Of a stretch of DNA of 64,000 nucleotides, positions 18,177 through 26,780 are shown one piece after another. The DNA lies in the NCBI GenBank assembly GCA_000378025.1, contig KB899087.1, forward strand, positions 2,046,001 to 2,110,000, written 5' to 3'. Positions within the stretch are counted from its first letter, which is position 1; each line of letters opens with the position of its first letter. Under the pieces are notes generated by a model. The model did no database searches. It worked only from the letters and a program-made list of their open reading frames with translations, and was not told the origin of the DNA. The translations under genes were made by a program, and so were the position numbers. The DNA is from Xanthobacteraceae bacterium 501b. Lineage in GTDB: Bacteria; Pseudomonadota; Alphaproteobacteria; Rhizobiales; Xanthobacteraceae.

Positions 18177-18683
18177 ATGGCCAAGATCAACAAGGTGCTC
18201 ATCGGCGAGTCGCTGGTGGGTGACGGCAACGAAGTTGCTCATATCGACCTCATCATCGGACCGCGCGGCTCTGCGGCCGAAAGCGCCTTCCTGAATGCGC
18301 TGACCAACAACAAGGACGGCTTCACCTCGCTGCTCGCGGTCGTGACCCCGAACCTGCTCGCCAAGCCGAACACCATCCTGTTCAACAAGGTGACGATCAA
18401 GGACGCCCGTCAGGCCGTCCAGATGTTCGGCCCGGCCCAGTATGCGGTGGCCAAGGCCGTCGTCGACAGCGTCGCCGAAGGCGTGATCCCGGAAGACGAA
18501 GCCGACGACCTGTTCATCTCGGTCGGCGTGTTCATCCACTGGGAAGCGGCGGACGACGCCAAGATCCAGCAGTTCAACTATGAGGCCACCAAGGAAGCGC
18601 TCAAGCGCGCCGTGGATGGTTCGCCGACGACGAAGGAAGTTCTCGCTCAGGTCGCTTCGGCCAAGCACCCCTTCGCCGCTTAG
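18177..18683 (+). CDS. fae: Formaldehyde-activating enzyme
   Basis: 168 residues, the standard length for Fae. Fae condenses formaldehyde with tetrahydromethanopterin to methylene-H4MPT in the cytoplasm, the entry to C1 oxidation in most methylotrophic Alphaproteobacteria. The core [30 protein letters not shown] holds the conserved catalytic His (His22), and [37 protein letters not shown] is diagnostic. GGGAGGA lies 8 bp before ATG 18177. It is a single-gene unit ending at the terminator at 18851-18885. Its presence implies an H4MPT pathway elsewhere in the genome. Confidence 0.98.
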   Translation: MAKINKVLIGESLVGDGNEVAHIDLIIGPRGSAAESAFLNALTNNKDGFTSLLAVVTPNLLAKPNTILFNKVTIKDARQAVQMFGPAQYAVAKAVVDSVAEGVIPEDEADDLFISVGVFIHWEAADDAKIQQFNYEATKEALKRAVDGSPTTKEVLAQVASAKHPFAA

Positions 18684-18850
18684 ATCGGAAGCAACCCTGG
18701 GCAGACAACAGCTCCGCCCGCGGCCCAGTATCCGAAGGGCCTGCTCCAGCGGTTGGCGGCGATATTCCTGAACAAGTGACAGCGGCAACCGCGGTCACTT
18801 GCGCAACGGAGGTGGCGGGTCCCGCCCTCTCACGCCGACACAGCACATCT

Positions 18851-18885
18851 GGCCCGGGGCATCACTGCTCCGGGCCTTTTTCTTT
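18851..18885 (+). terminator. Rho-independent terminator downstream of fae
   Basis: GGCCCGG (18851-18857) pairs with CCGGGCC (18870-18876), then TTTTTCTTT. It is 168 bp after the fae stop codon and suits the plus-strand transcript. Confidence 0.8.
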
Positions 18886-18957
18886 GACGCACTGATTTTC
18901 AATGGCGATGTCGCGTTGCCGAGCGCTCGCTTAGGGGCCCCGGCCTTGCGCGCAACG

Positions 18958-19680
18958 TCAGCCCGGCGCTGCGGCACCAAGCGCGCGCCGCACCTCGTCG
19001 ATGCGCGCCGCGCTCGCCCGCTCGGTCGATGTCAGCGCCAGCGGCATGTCGCGGACGATGCGCACCGGCGCCCCTTCCAGCACGACGATGCGACTCGCCA
19101 GTTCCACCGCTTCGCGACGATCATGGGTGACGAACAGTACTGTCGCCGGGCGCCCGGCCAGCAGGCGCCGCAGCAGGTCGCGCAGCCGCGCTGCCCCTGC
19201 CTCGTCCAGCGACACGAAGGGCTCGTCCATCAGCAGCACGTCCGGCTCGATGGCGAAAGCGCGCGCCAGCGCCACCCGCCGCTGCTGGCCGAGCGACAGG
19301 CGCTCGGGATAGGCATCGGCGAGTTCCCCAAGGCCAACCTCTTCCAGCATCGCCCGCGCACGATGCCGCCCCTCCTGCCCCGGCGGCAGAGGCAGCGCCA
19401 CATTCTCAAGGACAGAGCGCCACGGCAGGAGGCGGGGATTCTGGAACGCATAGCCAAGGCGTGGCGCCCCGCTGCCGAAGCTAACCGTGCCGCGGTAGTC
19501 GCGATCGAGACCGGCCACGATGTTGAGCAGCGTGGTCTTGCCGATGCCGGATTCGCCGAGCAGGGCCACGAACTCGCCTTCGCCGATATCGAGACAGAAG
19601 CCGCGAAAAATCTCCCGCCCCGGCGCACCCGCTGGCGCCCGGTAGCATTTTTCCGCGATGTCGATGCCGATCGCGCTCAT
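18958..19680 (-). CDS. ABC transporter ATP-binding protein (nitrate/sulfonate/taurine type)
   Basis: 240 residues from ATG 19680, which overlaps the permease stop (ATGA). Walker A GESGIGKTT, signature LSLGQQRRVALARA, Walker B VLLMDEPF and the H-loop FVTHDRREA are all present. The closest class is the SsuB/TauB/NrtD group. It works with the overlapping permease and the upstream NMT1-type binding protein as one importer. The signature reads LSLGQ instead of LSGGQ, a minor and common variation. It is the last gene of the unit. Confidence 0.93.
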   Translation of the reverse strand: MSAIGIDIAEKCYRAPAGAPGREIFRGFCLDIGEGEFVALLGESGIGKTTLLNIVAGLDRDYRGTVSFGSGAPRLGYAFQNPRLLPWRSVLENVALPLPPGQEGRHRARAMLEEVGLGELADAYPERLSLGQQRRVALARAFAIEPDVLLMDEPFVSLDEAGAARLRDLLRRLLAGRPATVLFVTHDRREAVELASRIVVLEGAPVRIVRDMPLALTSTERASAARIDEVRRALGAAAPG

Positions 19681-20426
19681 CGCCGCCACCGATTGGCGCG
19701 CCGCTCCCAGGGCTGGAGCAGTCCGATCTCGATCACCTGCACCACCGCCGTGAACGCCAACGCATAAGCAAGGATGCCGGCGACATCGAACAGCTGGAAC
19801 GCCGTCTGCAGTTCGAAACCCACACCATTGGACCGGCCGAGCAACTCAACCACCAGCACGATCTTCCAGGTCAACGCCAGGCCTGAGCGGGCGCTTGCGG
19901 CGAAGAAGGGCACGAGTTGCGGCAGGGTGACGTGGCGCAGCGCGCGCAGGCGCGGCAGCCGGTAGACCTGCGCCATCTCATCAAGATCGCGCGAGAGCGC
20001 CGCCGCGCCCTCGCGCATCGTCACCGCGACATTGGGGATCTTGTTGATCGCCACCGCAGTGATCGCCGCCACCTCGGTGAGGCCGAACCAGACATAGCAG
20101 AGGATAATGACCACCAGTGCCGGAAGGTTCAACAGCACCACGACCCATGGCCCGACCAGTTCGTTGAGCGCGACCGAGCGCCCCAGCGCGATGCCGATCG
20201 CCGAACCTAGCGCCATCGCGATCAGGAAGCTCGCCGCCACCCGCGCCAGGGTGATGGCGATGCTCTCGGGCATCACGCCAGTTCGCGTGGCGCGGATCAT
20301 TGCCTCGAACACCTCCGAAGGACCGGGGAGCAGACGCGAATCGGCCCATAGGGCAGCGATCTGCCAGAACAGCAGCAGCGCCAGCAGCGAAGTGGCCGTC
20401 AGCAGCAGGCGTTTTTGCGTCGACAC
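19677..20426 (-). CDS. ABC transporter permease (SsuC/TauC type)
   Basis: 249 residues from GTG 20426, 4 bp after the binding-protein stop; GGCGAG provides a ribosome-binding site. Six predicted membrane helices and the conserved cytoplasmic EAA loop (MAQVYRLPRLRALRHVTLPQLVPFFAASAR) that docks the ATPase. SsuC-like start TSLLALLLFWQIAALW, LLPGPSEVFEAM. Substrate unknown; within a methylotrophy island a cofactor or nutrient for methanol oxidation is possible. Confidence 0.9.
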   Translation of the reverse strand: MSTQKRLLLTATSLLALLLFWQIAALWADSRLLPGPSEVFEAMIRATRTGVMPESIAITLARVAASFLIAMALGSAIGIALGRSVALNELVGPWVVVLLNLPALVVIILCYVWFGLTEVAAITAVAINKIPNVAVTMREGAAALSRDLDEMAQVYRLPRLRALRHVTLPQLVPFFAASARSGLALTWKIVLVVELLGRSNGVGFELQTAFQLFDVAGILAYALAFTAVVQVIEIGLLQPWERRANRWRR

Positions 20427-20430
20427 GGTC

Positions 20431-21441
20431 TCACTCGCCGACAGGGCCGAACAGCGTCCGGTCGAAGCCGGGGGTGGACCCGACCAGTTCCGGCCCGCCG
20501 ATTTGCGCCAGCACCTCGTAAAGCTTCGCGCAGGAGGCACGTTCCGCCTCGCCGAAGCTGCCGGGAATGCCGGCGCGGTAATAGTCGCGCAACCGGACAA
20601 ACTCCGCGTCGTCTGACGCCTGCATCAGCGGACGGATCCGCTCCCACGCCGCATCATTTGTCGCCAACAAACGGTTTGCGGCTGCGGCCGCCCGCAGGAA
20701 GGCGGCAATCGCCGCGCCCTTCTCGGCCATGACAGCGTTGCGCCAGACGAAGCCGACCAGTGGCGGCACCGGCGCAATGCCGAGCCCGGTGATCATCTCC
20801 CGGACATCGATCAGCCGGGCGAAGCCGCGCGCGTCGAGACGGGCGGCGTAGGGCCAGAAGGTGAGCACCGCATCAACACGCCCGAGGGCCAGTTGCTCGC
20901 TCACCAACGGCGGGGCGCCATAGACCGGCTCAGCTGCGCGGGCGAGGTCGATGCCGCTCTTCGCCATCCCGTAGGCACGCAGTAGCAGCCAGCTCTTGTC
21001 GAGCGCGCCGCCAGCGACGCCGATCCGGCGGTCGCGCAGATCGTCGAGCACCTTCACCGGACCGTTCGCCGCCACCATGACCGCGCCCAGCGCGCTGGAG
21101 AAGGGAGCGAAGCGCATCGGTTCGCCGTCGCTGGAGCGGCGCAAGGCCCAGAGCCAGTCGCTGACGATGAGATCGACATCCCCGGCCTGCAGCGCCACGG
21201 TGGTGGCCTGGCCGCTGGCGAAGTCAACGCCTTCAAGTGCCAGCCCCTCGCGGCGGTCGAGCCCCTCGGCCCGGATCGTCTCGACCAGCCAGTTGAGCGT
21301 GCCGAATTTGAGCGCGCCGACGCGCAGGCCGAGCGGCTGCGCGTTCTGCGCGCGGGCGAGGTGCGGCGCGGCAATCAGACCTGCGGCGGCCGCGAGCACG
21401 GCACGGCGGGACAGCGCGGCGGGGCCGCAGGCGAGGATCAT
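20431..21441 (-). CDS. ABC transporter substrate-binding protein (NMT1/SsuA type, Tat-exported)
   Basis: 336 residues. Tat signal LSRRAVLAAAAGLIAAPHLARA. The mature domain begins LRVGALKFGTLNWLVETIRAEGLDRREGLALE, the classic start of SsuA/NMT1 periplasmic binding proteins, and continues with LQAGDVDLIVSDWLWALRR and DRRIGVAGGALDKSWLLLRAYG. It overlaps the DUF3280-like gene upstream by 4 bp and precedes the permease by 4 bp. The Tat signal suggests the protein folds in the cytoplasm, maybe around a cofactor or ligand. Recurrent in xoxF/pqq surroundings of methylotrophs as far as I recall; ligand unknown. Confidence 0.9.
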   Translation of the reverse strand: MILACGPAALSRRAVLAAAAGLIAAPHLARAQNAQPLGLRVGALKFGTLNWLVETIRAEGLDRREGLALEGVDFASGQATTVALQAGDVDLIVSDWLWALRRSSDGEPMRFAPFSSALGAVMVAANGPVKVLDDLRDRRIGVAGGALDKSWLLLRAYGMAKSGIDLARAAEPVYGAPPLVSEQLALGRVDAVLTFWPYAARLDARGFARLIDVREMITGLGIAPVPPLVGFVWRNAVMAEKGAAIAAFLRAAAAANRLLATNDAAWERIRPLMQASDDAEFVRLRDYYRAGIPGSFGEAERASCAKLYEVLAQIGGPELVGSTPGFDRTLFGPVGE

Positions 21442-21989
21442 GGTGCGGCTTTCCCGGTGAGCGGCGGATCGAGCAGGCGGTTGCGTATCAGATAGGAAAC
21501 GCCGCGCAGCCAGGATTCATCCGTGTTGTTGCGGATATCGGCGCTGCCGGCCCGCAGCACCTGCCCGGTGGCGACATCGCGCAGCTGGAAATTGATGTTG
21601 AGAATGAGGTTCGAGACCTTCTGCACGAGCCCGATCACCTCAATCTCCGCACCAAGCGCGCGAGCGATCTTGAGCTCGCAGCTGTTGCAGTTGCGGAACG
21701 GCGTCGCTTCCTCAATTTGCGCGGCCTGCGGGGCGAGATCGACCAGTTCGAAGCCCGCCTCCTTCAAGCGTTTGCGCATTTCGCCGGTGATCAGGTCAAG
21801 CCGGTGAATCTCGTCCGGCTTGGGCCCACGAGGGTCGAACTCGCCGCTGGTATCGAGCAGCTCAAACTCGAACACCACCACCCGTGTCGCCGCGTGAGCG
21901 CCAGGACCAAACCCGGCGACCGCCGCCATCGCCACCAGAACGGTGATCACGACGATAAGGCTGCGGCTGATGGCGGCTCGAACTGACAT
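21438..21989 (-). CDS. Exported DUF3280/DUF2380-like protein
   Basis: 183 residues from ATG 21989, preceded by GGGAGGG. Signal peptide SLIVVITVLVAMAAVAGFGPGAHA. The mature part reads TRVVVFEFELLDTSGEFDPRGPKPDEIHRLDLITGEMRKRLKEAGF and later FRNCNSCELKIARALGAEIEVIGLVQKVSNLILNINFQLRDVATG, which I assign to the DUF3280/DUF2380 family of periplasmic proteins with a TolB-N/CsgG-like alpha-beta core. The C-N-S-C pair could form a disulfide or bind metal. It is the first gene of the minus-strand ABC operon, translationally coupled to the binding protein, so it probably takes part in the same uptake. Confidence 0.75.
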   Translation of the reverse strand: MSVRAAISRSLIVVITVLVAMAAVAGFGPGAHAATRVVVFEFELLDTSGEFDPRGPKPDEIHRLDLITGEMRKRLKEAGFELVDLAPQAAQIEEATPFRNCNSCELKIARALGAEIEVIGLVQKVSNLILNINFQLRDVATGQVLRAGSADIRNNTDESWLRGVSYLIRNRLLDPPLTGKAAP

Positions 21990-22109
21990 GGTGTTTTCAC
22001 CCTCCCGACGCGATTTGTTCCCGGGCTGATCGATCATATCGCCCGAAAGCTCAGCTGTAACCTACTGGGAAAAGTTCCCGATTGAAACAACTTCGCTCTT
22101 CTTGAACCA

Positions 22110-22143
22110 ATGTAAGCGTTACATTCTCTTATTAGTTTCTTAT
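22110..22143. promoter_or_regulatory. Palindrome plus CTCTTAT-N4-TTCTTAT repeat in the divergent promoter region
   Basis: ATGTAAGCGTTACAT (22110-22124) is a perfect 6-3-6 inverted repeat. It is followed at once by CTCTTAT (22126-22132) and TTCTTAT (22137-22143), which on the minus strand read ATAAGAA-N4-ATAAGAG, identical in both heptamers and in the 11-bp phase to the repeat before pqqA. The intergenic region (21990-22246) serves the DUF3280-like/ABC operon and the PQQ-ABC operon. The role is inferred. Confidence 0.6.
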
Positions 22144-22246
22144 ACTCGCAATTTTATTGAATGCTTGATTTTGATTGCGTAGAGTTTTCCCCAAGGCTCA
22201 CGAGAAAAGTTCCGAGGACAATGTCCCGGATGAAGCAAGCCGCGGG

Positions 22247-23500
22247 ATGGAAAGGCCGATGACCAGGATGGCAAGCGCCGTCGGCGCGACGCTTTTTGCA
22301 ATGATCTGCGCGTCTGTGCCCGCCGGGGCACAGGATGGCGCGCCCCCCACCTCGGCGCAGGCGCCGCTGGCGACCAAGCCGGCAAAGACGATCGGACCTG
22401 AACAGACCTTTCTTATCGGCGTGGTGCGCCAGATTCCCGAGCCGCCGCCCTGGATCGCGCCGCTGCAGATGCCGCCAGAAGATCTCGGCATCGCCGGCGC
22501 CGAGCTTGGCATTCGCGACAACCTCACCAGCGGTCGCTTCCTCAAGCTCGACTACAAGCTGTCGAACGAAATCGTCCCTACCGATGGCGACCCGCTTCCG
22601 GCGGTGGAGAGACTCATCGAAGCTGGCAACCGTTTCATCCTGCTGGACGTGCCGCCGGATGCGCTGGTGAAGATTGCCGACGCCTACAAGGACCGCGACA
22701 TCATCTTCATCAATGTCGGCGCCACCGATGACCGCCTGCGCCAGCAGGACTGCCGCGCCAATGTGTTCCACATCGCCCCGAGCCGCTCCATGCTGACGGA
22801 CGCGCTCGCCCAGTTCCTCGTCACCAAGCGCTGGCAGAACTGGTTCCTCATGGTCGGACGCACCGACAATGACAAGCTCTATGCCGAGGCTGTCCGGCGC
22901 TCGGCCAAGAAGTTCGGGGGCAAGATCGTCGCCGAAAAGACCTGGGATTACGGGCCGGATGCGCGCGCCACTGCACAATCCGAAGTCCCGCGCGGCACAC
23001 AGGTCGGCGAGTACGACATGTTGATCGTCGCCGACGAGCTCGGCGAGTTCGGCGATATCCTGCCCTACAACACCTGGCTTCCCCGCCCGATCGCCGGCAC
23101 GCAGGGGCTGATGGCGCTTTCCTGGCATCCGACGATGGAGAACTGGGGCGCCTCGCAATTGCAAAGCCGGTTCTTCAAACAATCCAAGCGACTGATGCAG
23201 CCGCTGGATTTCCAGATGTGGCAGGGCGTGTTCGCCGTCGGCTCGGCCAGCCTCAAGACGCGCAACAGCGACCCGGCGAAGGTGAAGGCGCAGATGCTCT
23301 CGCCTGAGTACGATCTGCCGGTGTTCAAGGGCGTGGCCGCCACTTTCCGCGACTGGGACCAGCAGCTGCGCCAGCCGATCCTGCTGACCCATGCCACTAA
23401 CACGGTCACGCTCTCACCGCAGGCCGGCTTTCTGCACCAGAGCTCGCCGCTCGACACGCTTGGCTTCGATCGTCCCGAGTCTCGCTGCAAGCTCAAATAA
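22247..23500 (+). CDS. ABC transporter substrate-binding protein of the PQQ-dependent alcohol dehydrogenase system
   Basis: About 417 residues from ATG 22247; ATG 22259 (AAAGG just upstream) is equally possible. Signal peptide around MASAVGATLFAMICASVPAGA. The fold is of the Leu/Ile/Val-binding superfamily (type I periplasmic binding protein), but it is the version named for co-occurrence with PQQ dehydrogenases: FLIGVVRQIPEPPPWIAPLQMPPEDLGIAGAELGIRDN, then LDVPPDALVKIADAYKDRDIIFINVGATDDRLRQQDCRANVFHIAPSRSML. It begins the six-gene plus-strand PQQ-ABC operon together with an ABC-2-type exporter; a type I binding protein paired with an export-type permease is unusual and its function is unknown. 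Confidence 0.88.
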   Translation: MERPMTRMASAVGATLFAMICASVPAGAQDGAPPTSAQAPLATKPAKTIGPEQTFLIGVVRQIPEPPPWIAPLQMPPEDLGIAGAELGIRDNLTSGRFLKLDYKLSNEIVPTDGDPLPAVERLIEAGNRFILLDVPPDALVKIADAYKDRDIIFINVGATDDRLRQQDCRANVFHIAPSRSMLTDALAQFLVTKRWQNWFLMVGRTDNDKLYAEAVRRSAKKFGGKIVAEKTWDYGPDARATAQSEVPRGTQVGEYDMLIVADELGEFGDILPYNTWLPRPIAGTQGLMALSWHPTMENWGASQLQSRFFKQSKRLMQPLDFQMWQGVFAVGSASLKTRNSDPAKVKAQMLSPEYDLPVFKGVAATFRDWDQQLRQPILLTHATNTVTLSPQAGFLHQSSPLDTLGFDRPESRCKLK

Positions 23501-23526
23501 AATCGTACAATTGCCTGGAGGAAAAG

Positions 23527-24513
23527 ATGAAACGACCGATTCTGCTGTCCACCAGCTTGGCGACCCTCGCGGTGCTGCTGCTGGCCGATGCGCTACCGGC
23601 CGAAGCGAGCCCGCGCGCTTTCGTGACCAACGAGCGCGACCACACGATGAGCGTCGTCGACATGGAGACGCTGAAGGTCATCGACACCATCAAAACCGGC
23701 CGGCGTCCGCGCGGCATCATCGCCAGCCCAGACGGCAAGCTGATCTATGTCTGCGCCTCGGACGACAACCGCGTCGAGGTCTATGACGCCGCCACGCTGA
23801 AGCTGGTGAAGACGCTGCGCTCCGGCCCGGACCCGGAGCTGTTTGTGCTCCACCCCTCGGGGAACCCGCTCTACATCGCCAACGAAGACGACAACATGGT
23901 CACGGTGGTCAATGTCGAGAACAACGACCTGATCGCCGAGATTCCGGTCGGCGTCGAGCCGGAAGGCATGGGCATCAGCCCCGACGGCAAATACATGGTC
24001 AACACGTCCGAGACGACCAACATGGCGCATGTGGTTGACACCTCGAACAATGAGATCATCGAGAACATCCTCGTCGATTCCCGCCCGCGCATCGCCGAAT
24101 TCACCAAGGACGGCAAGCAGCTCTGGGTGTCGGCGGAGGTCGGCGGCACGGTGGCGGTGATCGACCCCTCCAACTGGCAGATCATCAAGAAGATCGGCTT
24201 CAAGATCCCCGGCGTGGCCGACGATGCCATCCAACCCGTCGGCGTTCGGATCACCAAGGACGGGTCCAAGGCCTTCGTCGCCCTCGGCCCCGCCAACCGC
24301 GTCGCCGTGGTCAACGCCAAGACGCTCGAAGTCGAGGACTACCTGCTCGTCGGCCAGCGCGTCTGGCAGCTCGGCTTCACGCCCGACGAGAAGTTCCTGC
24401 TTTCGACCAACGGCAACTCCAATGACATTTCGGTCATCGATGTCGAGAGCCAGAAAGTCACCAAATCCCTCACCGTCGGTCGCGCGCCCTGGGGCGTGGT
24501 CGTGGTGCCGTGA
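23527..24513 (+). CDS. PQQ-dependent catabolism-associated beta-propeller protein
   Basis: 328 residues: signal peptide (MKRPILLSTSLATLAVLLLADALPAEA) and then seven YVTN/YncE-like blades, each about 42 residues with repeats of the type AFVTNERDHTMSVVDMETLKVIDTIKTGRRPRGIIASPDGK. The set belongs to the propeller family linked to PQQ-ABC systems. A GGAGG ribosome-binding site precedes ATG 23527. It is periplasmic. No catalytic motif; role as scaffold, cofactor carrier or dehydrogenase partner is open. It lies 26 bp after the binding-protein gene. Confidence 0.92.
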   Translation: MKRPILLSTSLATLAVLLLADALPAEASPRAFVTNERDHTMSVVDMETLKVIDTIKTGRRPRGIIASPDGKLIYVCASDDNRVEVYDAATLKLVKTLRSGPDPELFVLHPSGNPLYIANEDDNMVTVVNVENNDLIAEIPVGVEPEGMGISPDGKYMVNTSETTNMAHVVDTSNNEIIENILVDSRPRIAEFTKDGKQLWVSAEVGGTVAVIDPSNWQIIKKIGFKIPGVADDAIQPVGVRITKDGSKAFVALGPANRVAVVNAKTLEVEDYLLVGQRVWQLGFTPDEKFLLSTNGNSNDISVIDVESQKVTKSLTVGRAPWGVVVVP

Positions 24514-24554
24514 CCGCAAAAAATCAATCAATCAGCCCATTCGGAGGAACACCC

Positions 24555-24983
24555 ATGAAGACCCGCCTGATCCTTGCTGCCACCGCCGCGACCCTCGCGC
24601 TCACGGGCCTCGCCTATGCCAAGGGCGACCTCACGCTGAAGCCTGTGGAGCTGGAGGAGCTGACCGTCGGCACCGGCAATTCCGGCTTCGGCGTCTCACA
24701 GACCAAGTATGAGTTGGAGACCGGCAAGTCCTACAGCCTGATGATCAAATCTACCGGCAAGAAGGAATGCGCCTGGCAGTCGCCCGGCCTGTTCCAGAGC
24801 ATCTTCCTGCGCAAGGTCGAGGCGGGCGGGATGGAGATCAAGGCCATTCACCTCACTGAGCTTGAATTCGAGGAAGAGGGCGAGGCCGAAATGTTCTTCG
24901 TTCCGATCCGCCCGGGCACCTTTGCGTGGTACTGCAAGGGTATGGAAGAGCGCGGCATGAAGGGCGAGTTCATCGTCAAATGA
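24555..24983 (+). CDS. Exported cupredoxin-like protein of the PQQ-ABC operon
   Basis: 142 residues from ATG 24555 (GGAGG upstream). Signal peptide MKTRLILAATAATLALTGLAYA. A beta-sandwich of cupredoxin type is suggested by YELETGKSYSLMIKSTGKKECAW and by the C-terminal FFVPIRPGTFAWYCKGMEERGMKGEFIVK, which resembles the C-x(n)-M copper loop; the usual loop His is not obvious (FAWYCKGMEERGM), so copper binding may be altered or lost. It follows the propeller gene by 41 bp and precedes a hairpin terminator and the ABC ATPase gene. An electron-transfer or metal-handling role near XoxF is plausible only. Confidence 0.75.
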   Translation: MKTRLILAATAATLALTGLAYAKGDLTLKPVELEELTVGTGNSGFGVSQTKYELETGKSYSLMIKSTGKKECAWQSPGLFQSIFLRKVEAGGMEIKAIHLTELEFEEEGEAEMFFVPIRPGTFAWYCKGMEERGMKGEFIVK

Positions 24984-25022
24984 GTGCCCGTCCTCGGTGA
25001 TTTCTTCTCCTCGTGAAACACT

Positions 25023-25052
25023 GTCCCCGGCTTGCGCCGGGGACTTTTCTTC
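25023..25052 (+). terminator. Hairpin terminator/attenuator inside the PQQ-ABC operon
   Basis: GTCCCCGG (25023-25030) pairs with CCGGGGAC (25037-25044) around a 6-base loop, followed by TTTTCTTCT. It is 40 bp after the cupredoxin-like gene and 20 bp before the ATPase gene, so it probably lowers expression of the transporter relative to the exported proteins. Confidence 0.7.
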
Positions 25053-25071
25053 TCTCGGCCCGGGAGACGCC

Positions 25072-25863
25072 ATGACGGCCCAGTCTCGCGACATCACTCC
25101 GCTGCTGGCGCCCGACGCCGGGGTGTCGGCGCTTGATGTGCGCGGCGTGACCCACGCCTTCGGCGCTCGCAAGGCGTTGCATGATGTCAGCCTCGACGTT
25201 CCGGCCGGCAGCTTCACCGCCCTTCTCGGCCCGAACGGCGCGGGCAAGACGACGCTGTTTTCGCTAATCACCCGCCTGTACGACAATCGCAGCGGCGCCA
25301 TCCATGTGCTGGGCTTCGACGTCCGCCGCCAGCCCGCCGCGGCGCTGAGCCGCCTGGGCGTGGTGTTCCAGGCCCGGACGCTGGACCTAGAACTCTCCGT
25401 GCTCGACAATCTGCTCTACCATGCGACGCTGCACGGCGTCGGCTTTCGCGCCGGGCGCGGGCGGGCGATGGAACTGCTGGCGCAGGACGGGCTCGCCGAC
25501 CGCGCCCGCGACAAGGTACGCAACCTCTCCGGCGGCCAGATGCGGCGGGTGGAGATCGTGCGGGCGCTCATGCACCGTCCTCGCCTCCTGCTGCTCGACG
25601 AGCCCACGGTGGGGCTCGACATCGCCTCCCGCGCGGCGCTGGTGGCGCAGGTCCGCGCGCTGGTGGTGAACGAGGGCATTGGCGTGCTGTGGGCGACCCA
25701 TATCATCGAGGAAATTGCTCCCGGAGACCGGGTGGTGGTGCTGCATCGTGGACGGGTCCGCGCCAATGGCACCTATGAAGGTATGCTGGCGCAGACCGGC
25801 GGCGAGGACCTTTCGGCGGCCTTTCTTCGCCTTGTCGACGACACCGGGGAAGCGGCGGCATGA
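25072..25863 (+). CDS. ABC transporter ATP-binding protein of the PQQ-dependent alcohol dehydrogenase system
   Basis: 263 residues from ATG 25072 (GGGAG upstream). Walker A LGPNGAGKTT, signature LSGGQMRRVEIVRA, Walker B LLLLDEPTVGLD, H-loop ATHIIEE. It is the ABC-2/NodI-like class that powers export, and within that class the version tied to PQQ alcohol dehydrogenases. The stop overlaps the permease start (ATGA). What it exports is unknown; candidates are PQQ itself or a component for periplasmic dehydrogenase maturation. Confidence 0.93.
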   Translation: MTAQSRDITPLLAPDAGVSALDVRGVTHAFGARKALHDVSLDVPAGSFTALLGPNGAGKTTLFSLITRLYDNRSGAIHVLGFDVRRQPAAALSRLGVVFQARTLDLELSVLDNLLYHATLHGVGFRAGRGRAMELLAQDGLADRARDKVRNLSGGQMRRVEIVRALMHRPRLLLLDEPTVGLDIASRAALVAQVRALVVNEGIGVLWATHIIEEIAPGDRVVVLHRGRVRANGTYEGMLAQTGGEDLSAAFLRLVDDTGEAAA

Positions 25864-26714
25864 GCGCACCCTCCCCCCCGTCCCCCGCCCGCTTCCGCTT
25901 GCCGCTCGCGGGCTATCTCATCGTCCTCGCCGGCATCTGCTGGCGCGAGGGGCTGCGCTTTCTCAACCAGCGCGGCCGCTTCCTGTCGGCGTTGGTGCGC
26001 CCGCTTGTGTGGCTGTTCATCTTCGCTGCCGGCTTCCGTTCAGTGCTGGGTGTCTCGATCATCCCGCCTTACGAGACCTATGTGCTCTACGAGGTCTATG
26101 TGACGCCCGGGCTGGTGGCGATGATCCAGCTCTTCAACGGGCTGCAGTCCTCGCTCTCCATGGTCCATGACCGCGAGGTCGGGGCTATGCGTATCCTGCT
26201 GGTGAGCCCCTATCCGCGCTGGTACCTGCTGGTGTGCAAGCTGATCGCCGGCATCTGCGTCTCGCTGCTGCAGGTCTACGCCTTTCTCGCCGTCGCCTGG
26301 TTCTGGGAGGTGGAGCTGCCGCCGATCGGCTATTTCACCGTCATACCGGCGCTTGTGCTGACGGGGCTGATGCTCGGCGCCATGGGGCTGCTGATGTCCT
26401 CGCTGTTTCGGCAGATGGAAAATTTCGCCAGCGTGATGAACTTCGTGATCTTCCCGATGTTCTTTGCCTCCTCCGCGCTTTATCCGCTCTGGCGCGTGCA
26501 GGAGAGCAGCCTGGCGCTGTGGTGGATCTGCACCCTCAATCCCTTCACCTATGCCGTGGAACTGATCCGCTTCGCTCTCTACGGCCAATTCGCACCCTTT
26601 CCGGCGCTGGTCGTGGCCGGCTGCGCAGTGGTGTTCCTTGCCGCCTCGATATTGGCCTATGATCCTTCCGCTGGCGTGATGGCCCGCCGAGGCGGACCAG
26701 AGAGTGCGAAATGA
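25860..26714 (+). CDS. ABC-2 type permease of the PQQ-ABC system
   Basis: 284 residues with six membrane helices of ABC-2 (NodJ-like) type: VRPLVWLFIFAAGFRSVLG, the cytoplasmic MVHDREVGAMRILLVSPYPRWYLLVCKLIAG segment characteristic of the family, and FSSLFRQMENFASVMNF-like loop near 180. Translationally coupled to the ATPase gene. NodJ-type export is outward; the gene pair is therefore an exporter in the inner membrane. GC and codon use match neighbours. Confidence 0.92.
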   Translation: MSAPSPPSPARFRLPLAGYLIVLAGICWREGLRFLNQRGRFLSALVRPLVWLFIFAAGFRSVLGVSIIPPYETYVLYEVYVTPGLVAMIQLFNGLQSSLSMVHDREVGAMRILLVSPYPRWYLLVCKLIAGICVSLLQVYAFLAVAWFWEVELPPIGYFTVIPALVLTGLMLGAMGLLMSSLFRQMENFASVMNFVIFPMFFASSALYPLWRVQESSLALWWICTLNPFTYAVELIRFALYGQFAPFPALVVAGCAVVFLAASILAYDPSAGVMARRGGPESAK

Positions 26715-26780
26715 GCCGCTGCGTCTGCCAAGTCGAAACGGAGGCCGCAGAGCTTCCGGACAAAATCTCGAGGAAAACCT

